DNA of 64,000 nucleotides from Candidatus Dependentiae bacterium Noda2021 (GTDB lineage Bacteria > Babelota > Babeliae > Babelales > Vermiphilaceae): positions 248,001 through 312,000 of the forward strand of contig AP025250.1 in assembly GCA_020886235.1 (NCBI GenBank), in the 5' to 3' direction. Positions 54,214-62,156 of the stretch are shown piece after piece (within the stretch, counting starts at the first letter, position 1; each line of letters starts with the position of its first letter). The notes under the pieces were generated by a model that saw only the letters and a program-made list of their open reading frames with translations, was not told the DNA's origin and did no database searches. Position numbers and translations under genes: made by a program.

Positions 54214-54921
54214 ATGAGCGAATCACCACTTCAGTTGTTTATTAATCTCATTGAATTTGATCAATCATTAATAAAAATTGAGAAAAAAATTTCCGCATTG
54301 CAAGAACAACTTGCTACCCTATCCCAACAAAAAAATCACCACATAAAAGTTCTTGAATCATTAAAAAATAATGTAACAGCCACGCGAAAAGAAGTGGATG
54401 CTCAAGAATTAGAGATGAAGCAACTCGATGAGCGTATTGCCAGAAAAAAAGAACAGTTGGACAACGTGACTGGTCATAGAGAGTACGTATCACTTAAAGC
54501 TGAAATTGATGCTATTCGTCAACAACAACATGATCTTGAAGATCGACTCATAAGTGTATGGAATGCCCATGAGTCAGCTCAAAAAGAATATGAAGGTAGT
54601 TTGAGCAATAGTCACGATCATATTGCAACTATTGAGCGTCAAGAGCACGAGTTACATCAACAACTTACTCAGCTGAACAATGAATTATCAGAGTTATCTT
54701 TGCAGCGTGACGAGAAACAAAACAGAATTCCTGAAGAGTGGCTTGAAAAATATGCCGTAATGCGTGCAAAAATTTCAGATCCGGTGGTTTCTGCAGAAGG
54801 TGCCCATTGCCATGGTTGTGCTTTTTTTATTTCAGATCAAGAAATGCAGCAGCTCAGGCATCATAAACTAGTTCAGTGCAAAAGTTGTTTTAGGTTGCTA
54901 TACTTACCACCACGTAAATAA
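54214..54921 (+). CDS. Coiled-coil protein with C4 zinc ribbon (DUF164/CT398-like)
   Basis: A 235-residue protein with a long N-terminal coiled coil (about 15-185, starting DQSLIKIEKKISALQEQLAT) and a C-terminal four-cysteine zinc ribbon (CHGCAFFIS and VQCKSCFRLLY). This is the architecture of the CT398/DUF164 family; the chlamydial and H. pylori members interact with sigma-54 and flagellar or secretion parts, but the role differs between species. I start at 54214 because the upstream in-frame ATG at 54148 lies inside the tRNA. It precedes rnhA by 32 nt. Confidence 0.85.
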   Translation: MSESPLQLFINLIEFDQSLIKIEKKISALQEQLATLSQQKNHHIKVLESLKNNVTATRKEVDAQELEMKQLDERIARKKEQLDNVTGHREYVSLKAEIDAIRQQQHDLEDRLISVWNAHESAQKEYEGSLSNSHDHIATIERQEHELHQQLTQLNNELSELSLQRDEKQNRIPEEWLEKYAVMRAKISDPVVSAEGAHCHGCAFFISDQEMQQLRHHKLVQCKSCFRLLYLPPRK

Positions 54922-54953
54922 CCCATGATACGCATTCTTTCATAAGGATTAGG

Positions 54954-55469
54954 GTGAAACAATTACATTTATTTGATACAGAGCCAGATCTATTGCCAAA
55001 GCAAACGCTGGAATCACATTCCTTTACCGTTTTTGTCGATGGGGCCTCACGCAATAATCCCGGTGATGCAGGCGCAGGGATTTATATTGAAAAAGATGGT
55101 TATCCTCTTGAAAAACGTGGTTTTTATTTAGGGGTTAAAACGAACAACCAAGCTGAGTACATGGCGTTGCTTTTAGGTATCTTTTTTGTAAAGAAACATC
55201 TAACGGCACATGACAGTTTGTCGATAGTTTCAGATTCAGAACTTTTAGTAAAGCAAATCAAAGGCTTGTATCGTGTCAAACAAGCTGAATTACAGCAATT
55301 ATTTTTCATGGCAAAACAAATGCTGCAATCAGTTCCTTATTCGATATCACACGTGCTCAGGGAAAATAATATTCAGGCCGATGCTATGGCAAATTATGGT
55401 ATTGAAAAAAAATTATTTCCGCCTCAAGAGTTTTTAGGGTTGTTGAAGTACTATGATATTAAATGGTAA
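54954..55469 (+). CDS. rnhA: Ribonuclease HI-like protein
   Basis: Degrades RNA in RNA-DNA hybrids. The 171-residue protein has VDGASRNNPGDAGAGIYI (catalytic Asp), TNNQAEYMALLLGI (Glu), SIVSDSELLVKQIKGLY (Asp) and HVLRENNIQADAMAN (the last Asp). An N-terminal extension of about 25 residues precedes the domain. It belongs to the RNase HI branch without a hybrid-binding domain. Start is GTG at 54954 after ATAAGGATTAG. Its 3' end overlaps the SpoIID-like gene by 17 nt. Confidence 0.93.
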   Translation: MKQLHLFDTEPDLLPKQTLESHSFTVFVDGASRNNPGDAGAGIYIEKDGYPLEKRGFYLGVKTNNQAEYMALLLGIFFVKKHLTAHDSLSIVSDSELLVKQIKGLYRVKQAELQQLFFMAKQMLQSVPYSISHVLRENNIQADAMANYGIEKKLFPPQEFLGLLKYYDIKW

Positions 55470-56613
55470 GTTTTTCATAATAATCATTTTTAGTTTTATG
55501 GGCGTCTGTGCTCAACAATCTTATCAAAGTTCCCAAAAAAAAAGTTATAAAGTGCGAGTTCTTCTTGCGCAAACAGTGCCGGATAATGGATTTAATTGGC
55601 ACATTAAAGCATCAGATGGCGTGGTTTTTATTGATCCGGAGCATCCTGCACATAAGCTAATGTATAAAAACAATAATCTGAATGTCACTTACAAAGATGG
55701 TCATTGGCTCATAAATAATAAAAAATTCAAAACATCAAAAGTTTGTATTGTTCCACAAAAGAACCACCTTGATTTTAATGATAATTCATACGCAGGTGCA
55801 TTGCTCTTAACATGCCAAGATCAGAAACTGTATCTTATTAATATTGTTGACCTTGAGCAATATGTTTATTGCGTACTACGTACTGAGAGCTGGCCGGGGT
55901 GGCCATTAGAGGTAAATAAAGTTTTTGCTATTGCTTGCAGAACCTATGCGCTTCACATGATTACCAATTATCAATTAAAAAAAGTGCCTTATCATATTAA
56001 AAATAGTAATGTTCATCAAACGTATAAAGGCATGCATGCGCGCAATGACTTAAAGCAAGCAGTTGATGAAACACACGGTATTTTTCTTGCACATAATAAT
56101 AAACCAATTATTGCCATGTTTGATATTTGTTGCGGAGGAATTATACCAAGTTTTATGCAAGGAATTGATTTTATAAAAGCACCGTATCTTGCACGAGACT
56201 ATGCGTGCATCCATTGCAAGCGATGCAAAGTGTTTAATTGGAAAGCACAATATTCTCTAGATCAATTAGAAAAAATACTCAAACAAGAAATTCAACCCCT
56301 AAAGCGCTTAAAAAGCGTAAAAATTAATAAGAAAGATAAAGCGAGCCTCATTCAAGAGCTGATGGTTGTGGGCTCATCAGGCTGGCACTCACTTCCCATT
56401 AAAAAAATGTATTCATTGCTTAAAGATAGTATTAAAAGCTATAGCTTTTCTGTAGCGGTTCAAGGCAAAAATGTTATTTTTTCAGGAAATGGATTTGGGC
56501 ATCACCTAGGTATGTGCCAATGGGGGGCGCGCGAGATGATTCGCGATGGCTGGAAGTATGATCAAGTTCTCAACTTTTATTATCCCGGCACCCGTTTTAT
56601 GCGATTGAATTAA
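55453..56613 (+). CDS. SpoIID/LytB-domain exported protein
   Basis: A 386-residue protein with a signal peptide (MILNGKFFIIIIFSFMGVCA). The SpoIID/LytB domain has YVYCVLRTESWPGWPLEVNK, VFAIACRTYALHMI and the C-terminal FSGNGFGHHLGMCQWGAREM. In Bacillus SpoIID is a lytic transglycosylase acting on denuded glycan, and LytB is an amidase enhancer; the catalytic glutamate in 'RTESWP' is present. Non-sporulating bacteria carry the domain too, generally in peptidoglycan turnover. A CxxC pair (CIHCKRC) near residues 255-262 is an unusual addition. It contains a correct G6 run (56522-56527). Confidence 0.88.
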   Translation: MILNGKFFIIIIFSFMGVCAQQSYQSSQKKSYKVRVLLAQTVPDNGFNWHIKASDGVVFIDPEHPAHKLMYKNNNLNVTYKDGHWLINNKKFKTSKVCIVPQKNHLDFNDNSYAGALLLTCQDQKLYLINIVDLEQYVYCVLRTESWPGWPLEVNKVFAIACRTYALHMITNYQLKKVPYHIKNSNVHQTYKGMHARNDLKQAVDETHGIFLAHNNKPIIAMFDICCGGIIPSFMQGIDFIKAPYLARDYACIHCKRCKVFNWKAQYSLDQLEKILKQEIQPLKRLKSVKINKKDKASLIQELMVVGSSGWHSLPIKKMYSLLKDSIKSYSFSVAVQGKNVIFSGNGFGHHLGMCQWGAREMIRDGWKYDQVLNFYYPGTRFMRLN

Positions 56614-56618
56614 TTATT

Positions 56619-57464
56619 TTAATTTTTTATTAATTCAGCCATTAAACTCATCGGAGGAATTGCAGCTAAAAAAACCGCATTTCTACCGGCTAGTTCCTTA
56701 AGAGAAACAAATCTTTTGATACCATTGGTTGAGTAAATTCGTTTGAATGCTTCTTTGGTTGATATATCCGCCGACTGCGCGCATGTTTTAATTTTATCGA
56801 GAGGCGCACTTAAGCTTGCTGAAACTATAGCTACTGGGATACTTCCACCCAGTGAATGTAGTATTTTATGCTCAGGGAATATATTAACGTAATCAGCAAC
56901 CGTATTTGAAATTAAAAATGCTGCAGAAAATATTTCGCGACATCCGGTTATGCCAACAGCAGAAAATACTTTTTTAAGTGAATGATTTCTAATAACCTTT
57001 TTCAACGGCAATCCGGTATTTTGTTGTTTAATTAAATAATAATCTGCAGGACATACAAAGGCGGCTGATAACATGCCAGCTATTGCAAGTGATGAGAATT
57101 CTTGAGTCATCTTTGAAAGCGCTGATGGCACAACAGTTTGTATAGTTTCTTTTAAAGGTGTTTGGGTCAGCGTTCCCAGTGTAATACTAGCCGTGAAAAT
57201 GCCTATGCCGCGGGTTAAACTCAAACAATTGCCCGCAATATTGTGCAACTTGGTTTTTTGTGCATCATACGTAAATATTCTTTTGTCTTGATAAAGTTTA
57301 TTTTTTATAGCGTTAGGGTAATGTGCTGCTAATCCGCCTGCAATGCCGCAAAATAATCCACGCTTTATAGCTGTTTTTTTATTGGAACCAAATTGCGGCG
57401 ATATTTCTTCCTGACAGCGCACAAGGGATGAGATCATTAATACTATAAGTGCTATCATCTTCAT
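56619..57464 (-). CDS. Mitochondrial-carrier-family (SLC25)-like protein with N-terminal signal-like segment
   Basis: A 281-residue protein. It shows three similar parts of about 80-90 residues: GIAGGLAAHYPNAIKNKLYQ (P50), AGMLSAAFVCPADYYLIKQQ (P139) and VSASLSAPLDKIKTCAQ (P221). The carrier signature is PX[DE]XX[KR]; the third part fits it fully (PLDKIK), the second has P and D, the first only P and K. Each is followed by a second hydrophobic helix, and the third by IYSTNGIKRF and ELAGRN, like the GxxxFYRG...R of carriers. Eukaryotic mitochondrial carriers have about 300 residues in exactly this 3x2-helix layout. An extra hydrophobic N-terminus (1-17) may be an export signal. Substrate unknown. 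Confidence 0.75.
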   Translation of the reverse strand: MKMIALIVLMISSLVRCQEEISPQFGSNKKTAIKRGLFCGIAGGLAAHYPNAIKNKLYQDKRIFTYDAQKTKLHNIAGNCLSLTRGIGIFTASITLGTLTQTPLKETIQTVVPSALSKMTQEFSSLAIAGMLSAAFVCPADYYLIKQQNTGLPLKKVIRNHSLKKVFSAVGITGCREIFSAAFLISNTVADYVNIFPEHKILHSLGGSIPVAIVSASLSAPLDKIKTCAQSADISTKEAFKRIYSTNGIKRFVSLKELAGRNAVFLAAIPPMSLMAELIKN

Positions 57465-57481
57465 GATGATCCTTTGTCGTC

Positions 57482-58453
57482 TTATACGAGTTTTGCCCAG
57501 GGTTCAAGTTCCACTGGAACTTTTAGCTGTAATTCTCGTAAGGTTTTTTTGTTGATAAGTAGGATATCCTTAGGTGCATGGGTGACTGCAATCTCATAAG
57601 GTTTTTTATTTTCTGTTAACACGGCAATTGCTGCGCGTGCTGCCTGTATCCCATTAGTTTCATAATCAATGCCATAAGAAGCTAAAATGCTTTGATGTGC
57701 AACAAGCGTATTATCGCATACCCATACTGGCTTTTTTGATTTATGTGCACGCTGCGCGATAGTTTGAATCATTGAAGATAGGGTATTATCTGTGGGAATG
57801 AAAAGCACATCAGCATTAGTGAGTGCATTATCGATCGATGCTAACAGTGTTGATTCAGCGTCAAAAGCAATTTCTAAGGGATTAAGACCTGCATGTAATA
57901 GGGCTTCAATCATTTTCTTTGCAACAATACTGGAATTTAGCTCGGTCGCTGTGTACATTATCGCAACAGTTTTTACCTGGGGCATCAACTGCTTAAGATA
58001 ATTTATTTGGTATTTTGGATCTGTCATATCCGAGCTTCCCGTTACATTGGTATGTTTGTAAATTAAGCCAAGCTCGTGAGGATCAGTGACAGCGGCAATA
58101 ATGATAGGTTTATCTTTTTCAATATTAGCAATTGCTTGTGCTGCTGGTGTGCCTAATGCAAATATTGCGTTTACCGTTTTGTTTTCGTGATATTCGCGTG
58201 CATAATGTTCTAACTTATCAATGGAGCCAAGTGCATTGCGGCATACAAAATCTGCCGTTCCTGAAAGCTCGGCTGATATGGTTTTCATGAATCCTTCTTT
58301 TGCCATATCAAGCGCTGGATGTGATGTAGTTTGTAAAATACCGATGGTAAATTGAGCTTTGCTATCTCTTTTTTCCATATTTGTTTGTAAGATAATTATA
58401 CCAACGATCGCACATGCAACAAATGCGATGAGGAATAGAGTTGATTGGTTCTT
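57482..58453 (-). CDS. TrpX-like ABC transporter substrate-binding protein
   Basis: A 323-residue protein with an N-terminal membrane anchor (about 6-22) and a periplasmic-binding fold of the ABC_sub_bind/TrpX family: FTIGILQTTSHPALDMAKEG, IFALGTPAAQAIANIEKDKP, IIIAAVTDPHELGLI, PQVKTVAIMYTATELNSSIV and FIPTDNTLSSMIQTI. The streptococcal member takes up tryptophan. The permease and ATPase genes that normally follow are absent here, so it is an orphan component in this window. I start at 58453, where GGGAAATAGC precedes the ATG; an in-frame ATG at 58498 is less likely. Confidence 0.85.
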   Translation of the reverse strand, partial: KNQSTLFLIAFVACAIVGIIILQTNMEKRDSKAQFTIGILQTTSHPALDMAKEGFMKTISAELSGTADFVCRNALGSIDKLEHYAREYHENKTVNAIFALGTPAAQAIANIEKDKPIIIAAVTDPHELGLIYKHTNVTGSSDMTDPKYQINYLKQLMPQVKTVAIMYTATELNSSIVAKKMIEALLHAGLNPLEIAFDAESTLLASIDNALTNADVLFIPTDNTLSSMIQTIAQRAHKSKKPVWVCDNTLVAHQSILASYGIDYETNGIQAARAAIAVLTENKKPYEIAVTHAPKDILLINKKTLRELQLKVPVELEPWAKLV

Positions 58454-58567
58454 CATTGCTATTTCCCAATAGATGTTTTTATTTTGTACCCGCCTCAAAT
58501 ATAATTTAGTTATACTTTTTTACCAAGAAAAAATTTATTTATGTTCTTTCACCGAAAGTTTTTTTCT

Positions 58568-59032
58568 ATGCCAAATTATAAAGGTCATTTGGTTGGGGGC
58601 ATCGCTGCTTACAGCACAGTAATCTCCGTGATTGCATACTTCCTGTTTAAACCGCATTTCATCACAGGTTTAGAGTGGTTACTATTTTGTTGTGCAGGTG
58701 CATTATTTCCTGATGTGGATACCAAAAGCAAAGGCCAAAAATGGTACTACCGTCTTCTAATGCTGCTATTTGTCATAGCCTTAATCAAAAATCATATGTA
58801 TGCCGTGTGGATGGTAGTATTTTGTGTTATGTTTCCGCTTATCGTCAAACATCGTGGCGTGTTTCACCGGGTGTGGTTTGTCGTTGGTGTACCACTTATG
58901 GTAGCACTTATCGGCTGTGTGAATTGGCCCCATTGTAAAACCATCATTGGGTATGATGTTTTGTTTTTTATCGCTGGGGCATTATCACATTTATGGTTAG
59001 ATTTGGGGTTCCGTCGTATGTTTAGATGGTGA
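58568..59032 (+). CDS. YdjM-like membrane-bound metal-dependent hydrolase
   Basis: A 154-residue membrane protein (PF04307-like). It has MPNYKGHLVGGIAAYS, the metal-binding-type FCCAGALFPDVDTKSKGQKW, KHRGVFHRVWFVVGVP and AGALSHLWLDLGFRRMFRW. The H, D-x-D, H-R-G-x-F-H and H-x-x-x-D residues are all in the expected membrane-edge positions. E. coli YdjM is LexA-regulated; no LexA site is evident here. I use the ATG at 58568 as the start. Its 3' end overlaps the convergent putP by 36 nt. Confidence 0.85.
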   Translation: MPNYKGHLVGGIAAYSTVISVIAYFLFKPHFITGLEWLLFCCAGALFPDVDTKSKGQKWYYRLLMLLFVIALIKNHMYAVWMVVFCVMFPLIVKHRGVFHRVWFVVGVPLMVALIGCVNWPHCKTIIGYDVLFFIAGALSHLWLDLGFRRMFRW

Positions 59033-60457
59033 TAACCTAGTAATCCATGAAATCATGAGTATTACTAATCCACCGATCACAAAACCAGGCAACATTTCAT
59101 TGACGTGAAAACCAAGAACAAGAGGATTTATCATTCTCCATGCTACAGCAGTTATACCGCCAGCAAAAATACCTGCCAATGCCCCCTGTTTAGTAATATG
59201 TGGCATATACAATGACAACATGGTTAAAGGACCAAATGAAGCTCCTAGACCACTCCATGCAAATTGTACTAAGCCAAATATAGTATTTTCTTCATTCCAT
59301 GAAACAATAAATGCTGCTAAAGCAATCAGTAGTATTGAACATCTAAATACCCAGACTAATTCTAATGTTGAGGCATTTTTTTTGTATTGTTTTTTGTATA
59401 AGTCGTCAGTAATAACGCCCGCAAGCACAAGCATTTGTGAATTCATGGTCGAAAGGGTGGCTGAAAGGATACCGCACAAAATTAATCCCGCAATAAAGGG
59501 GTTAAATAATTGTAACGCCATACTGATAAACAATTCGCGCTCCGGATTTGCAAGGATGGTATTAAAAAAACCCATTGCCACAAAGCCGGCCAATGCTGCG
59601 CCACTGAGTGCCATTATTTGCCAGGTGAGACCAATATATTTTGATTTATGCATTTGATTAACATCACGAGCTCCCATAAATTTTGACAAAATATGTGGCA
59701 TACCCAAGTAACCAAGTCCCCATGCAATGGGGTCTAATAAAATTCCTAGTGCATTGTGAGCATTAGGAATTAAGTTTAAAGATAGATTGCGTGCGTGAGC
59801 CGCATTAACTATTGCAGCAAAACCACCTATTTTTTGTAACGCAAATAAAGGAGTGATTAATACAACGGCTAATAAAAATATTCCCTGAAAAAAATCTACC
59901 CATGCGGCAGCAATAAATCCACCCATAAACACGTAGCTTATAGTTACGCCTATGGCAATTGCGGTTCCAACGTGATAAGGAACATCAAAGCCGGTGCTTA
60001 ACAAGTATCCTACACCTTTAATTCCTGCAGCGATGTAAATGGTGAAAAAGAAGCCCATTATTACAGCACCCAACAGGCTGATGCGACCTTTGTTTTCGTG
60101 ATACTTAGCTTCAAAATATGATGTTAGCGTTGTCGCATGAAAATCTGCTGTAGCTCTCCGCAAAGCAGGGGCAACAAACTGCCAGCTTATGAACATACCA
60201 AATACCAAACTAATGGCGACCCAGAGACTAAATGCCCCTGTTAAGTAGATTGCAGCAGGAAAACCCATAAACAACCAGTCGCTCATGTCAGCGGCATGCG
60301 CAGAAATGGCGGTGACCCAGTAATTAACGGATCGATTTCCTACAATAAAGTCAGTCGAGTTAGTTTGTGTTAGTGCGGCGTGCCGAGAAGCAATAAAGCC
60401 AATAATAAGTAAGATTGAGATATAAACAATTAAGGCAAGAAGCATAGCTATATTCAT
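58997..60457 (-). CDS. putP: Sodium:solute symporter, PutP (Na+/proline) type
   Basis: A 486-residue inner-membrane protein with about 13 membrane segments. It resembles PutP in DFIVGNRSVNYWVTAISAHA, ADMSDWLFMGFPAAIYLTG, YVFMGGFIAAAWVDFFQGI and LGYLGMPHILSKFMGARDV. A proline or related amino-acid substrate coupled to Na+ is the likely function; several other SSS subfamilies have other substrates. I start at MNIAMLLAL (60457); an in-frame codon at 60469 would add four residues. With the TrpX-like protein and NhaC it points to import of host amino acids. Confidence 0.9.
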   Translation of the reverse strand: MNIAMLLALIVYISILLIIGFIASRHAALTQTNSTDFIVGNRSVNYWVTAISAHAADMSDWLFMGFPAAIYLTGAFSLWVAISLVFGMFISWQFVAPALRRATADFHATTLTSYFEAKYHENKGRISLLGAVIMGFFFTIYIAAGIKGVGYLLSTGFDVPYHVGTAIAIGVTISYVFMGGFIAAAWVDFFQGIFLLAVVLITPLFALQKIGGFAAIVNAAHARNLSLNLIPNAHNALGILLDPIAWGLGYLGMPHILSKFMGARDVNQMHKSKYIGLTWQIMALSGAALAGFVAMGFFNTILANPERELFISMALQLFNPFIAGLILCGILSATLSTMNSQMLVLAGVITDDLYKKQYKKNASTLELVWVFRCSILLIALAAFIVSWNEENTIFGLVQFAWSGLGASFGPLTMLSLYMPHITKQGALAGIFAGGITAVAWRMINPLVLGFHVNEMLPGFVIGGLVILMISWITRLSPSKHTTEPQI

Positions 60458-60619
60458 AAAACGTCCCAAAACAATAGATTGATGATCAATTCAAAAATTT
60501 GATTTGAACAATAATGTTACCCCACACGGGGATTGTTTGGGTGAAATATATATAAAATATGATAGTGTTTTGAGGCCTTCATACCATTAAATGTAAAGTA
60601 AGTTTATTAATAAGACAAT

Positions 60620-61456
60620 CTATTTAATGTCAACTGCGTTCAGTTGAAACAAATTAAAAGCATTTTTAGTTGTTTGGTGAGCTATTGTTTCACGTGACGT
60701 AGTGCGTAATTGCGCAAGATATTCAGCTATCATAGATACATTTTGTGGATAATTTTTTTTACCCCTCAGTGGCTGAGGAGGCAGATAGGGAGCATCGGTT
60801 TCAAGTACAACAGATTCAAGAGGTACGGATGAAAAAATGTCACGAAGCTCTTTGTTTTTTGGGTAAGTTAGTGTGCCCCCGATTCCTAAATAGAATCCAA
60901 GATCTATACTAAACTGCGCAAAGTCATTATTCTCAGAAAAGCAGTGAATCACGCCTCTGGTTAACTGCCCCTTATATTGTTCAAGTGCGCGTGCAGTTTC
61001 TTCTCGTGCATCGCGTGTATGGACCACCAGTGCACAATCATATTCCAATGCAAGTTCTACTTGTGCGTGAAAAGCATCATATTGTCTTTGTATGTTATAT
61101 TCTGGATAATGGCGATCAAATCCACACTCGCCGATTGCTACTATTTTATTTTGTTCTTTATGATGTAACAGTTTTTCAATTTCTTTGATGTCATTTTTCC
61201 AATCTGTCGTTAGATCGTTTGGATGAATACCAATTGCAGCAAAGTTATTAGTGTAGTATTTTGCAATCTGTATACAATTAATACTCTCAACAAGAGATGT
61301 TCCTACATTGAGAATATATTGTACATCATGCTGAGCTGCATTAGTGATTATTTCTTGTGCGCTTTGTATTTCTTCAGTTGTTAATAACCGGTCAAAGGTA
61401 TCTTTAACTACGATATTTAGATGGCAGTGGGTATCAAATAACATTTGTTCACTCAT
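60620..61456 (-). CDS. tatD: TatD-family metal-dependent DNase
   Basis: 3'-5' exonuclease of the TatD family with a TIM-barrel metal site. The 278-residue protein has MLFDTHCHLNI (HxH), AAIGIHPNDLT, VAIGECGFDRHYPEYNIQRQ, VVHTRDAREET, GVIHCFSENNDFA and VLETDAPYLPPQPLRGKKNY. All the usual His, Glu and Asp ligands are present. It is set between two gaps of about 150 and 190 nt. No metG or holB neighbour is visible. Confidence 0.94.
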   Translation of the reverse strand: MSEQMLFDTHCHLNIVVKDTFDRLLTTEEIQSAQEIITNAAQHDVQYILNVGTSLVESINCIQIAKYYTNNFAAIGIHPNDLTTDWKNDIKEIEKLLHHKEQNKIVAIGECGFDRHYPEYNIQRQYDAFHAQVELALEYDCALVVHTRDAREETARALEQYKGQLTRGVIHCFSENNDFAQFSIDLGFYLGIGGTLTYPKNKELRDIFSSVPLESVVLETDAPYLPPQPLRGKKNYPQNVSMIAEYLAQLRTTSRETIAHQTTKNAFNLFQLNAVDIK

Positions 61457-61524
61457 AAAAATAATTAGTTTTATGCAATTTTACTATTTCATAAATTGCT
61501 TTGTAATGCGAGTTTTCAATAATT

Positions 61525-61541
61525 TTTGTCAATTTGACAAA
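61525..61541 (+). promoter_or_regulatory. 8-bp hyphenated palindrome upstream of HU
   Basis: TTTGTCAA-T-TTGACAAA, containing TTGACA that could be the -35 box of the HU promoter. It lies 109 nt before the HU start codon. It may be an operator or a coincidence of AT-rich sequence; no matching -10 with ideal spacing is clear. Confidence 0.35.
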
Positions 61542-61649
61542 GTAGGAAATAGAATTACTCTATGTTACAAAGAATAGAAAAAAATAAAAGAGTAGAGATG
61601 TAATGTAAGTGCAGTGTTTAACTAATATTTAATCAAATGAGGAGTAACC

Positions 61650-61937
61650 ATGAACAAAAGTGAATTAATAAATTCACTCAGCGAAGAAACTGCGTTCAGC
61701 AAGAAGGATGTGACGCGTGTTCTTGAAACATTAACACGTATCATTGAACGTACCTTGAAAAAAGGTGAAAAAGTTTCTATTACCGGATTTGGTTCTTTTT
61801 GGTTGTCGCAACGTCCGGCACGTAAAGGAATTAACCCATCAACAAAACAACGCATTGATCTTCCTGCGGTAAATGTTCCACGTTTCAAAGCGGGAAAAAA
61901 CTTAAGAGAAGTAGTGCGTTCAATTAAACTTGGTTGA
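61650..61937 (+). CDS. hup: DNA-binding protein HU
   Basis: Nucleoid-architectural protein. The 95-residue sequence has MNKSELINSLSEETAFSKKD, LKKGEKVSITGFGSFWLSQR, PARKGINPSTKQRIDLPAVN and VPRFKAGKNLREVV. The DNA-intercalating proline of the R-x-x-N-P arm (GINPSTK) is present. An AGGAGTAACC precedes the ATG; a terminator follows 38 nt later, so it appears to be a single-gene transcript. Confidence 0.96.
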   Translation: MNKSELINSLSEETAFSKKDVTRVLETLTRIIERTLKKGEKVSITGFGSFWLSQRPARKGINPSTKQRIDLPAVNVPRFKAGKNLREVVRSIKLG

Positions 61938-61974
61938 TGGAAATCTAGTTCTCAAATTGAGCTTTTATTCAGAA

Positions 61975-62002
61975 GGGTCGCACTTAACTGCGGCCTTTTT
62001 TA
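61975..62002 (+). terminator. Intrinsic terminator after HU
   Basis: GGTCGCA (61976-61982) pairs with TGCGGCC (61989-61995, one G-T pair) around CTTAAC and is followed by TTTTTT. It closes the HU gene before serS. Confidence 0.88.
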
Positions 62003-62156
62003 TTGCTCAATTATTCATTTTATCATGCGTTACTTTGTTACTCCCCAAAACAGATATTCAGCTCTTAAACCTTTATAAGTATTCTCTTTTTTCTTCTCAA
62101 CTTAATTAAAATGATTATTATAGAGATAATATACGCTGGTTATCACTTGGAGTACT

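Noticed and set aside
60470-60619. Short CCCCACACGGGG hairpin between tatD and the PutP-type gene
   Set aside because: Four-base stem without T-run; could be part of a terminator for tatD's neighbour but not supported.
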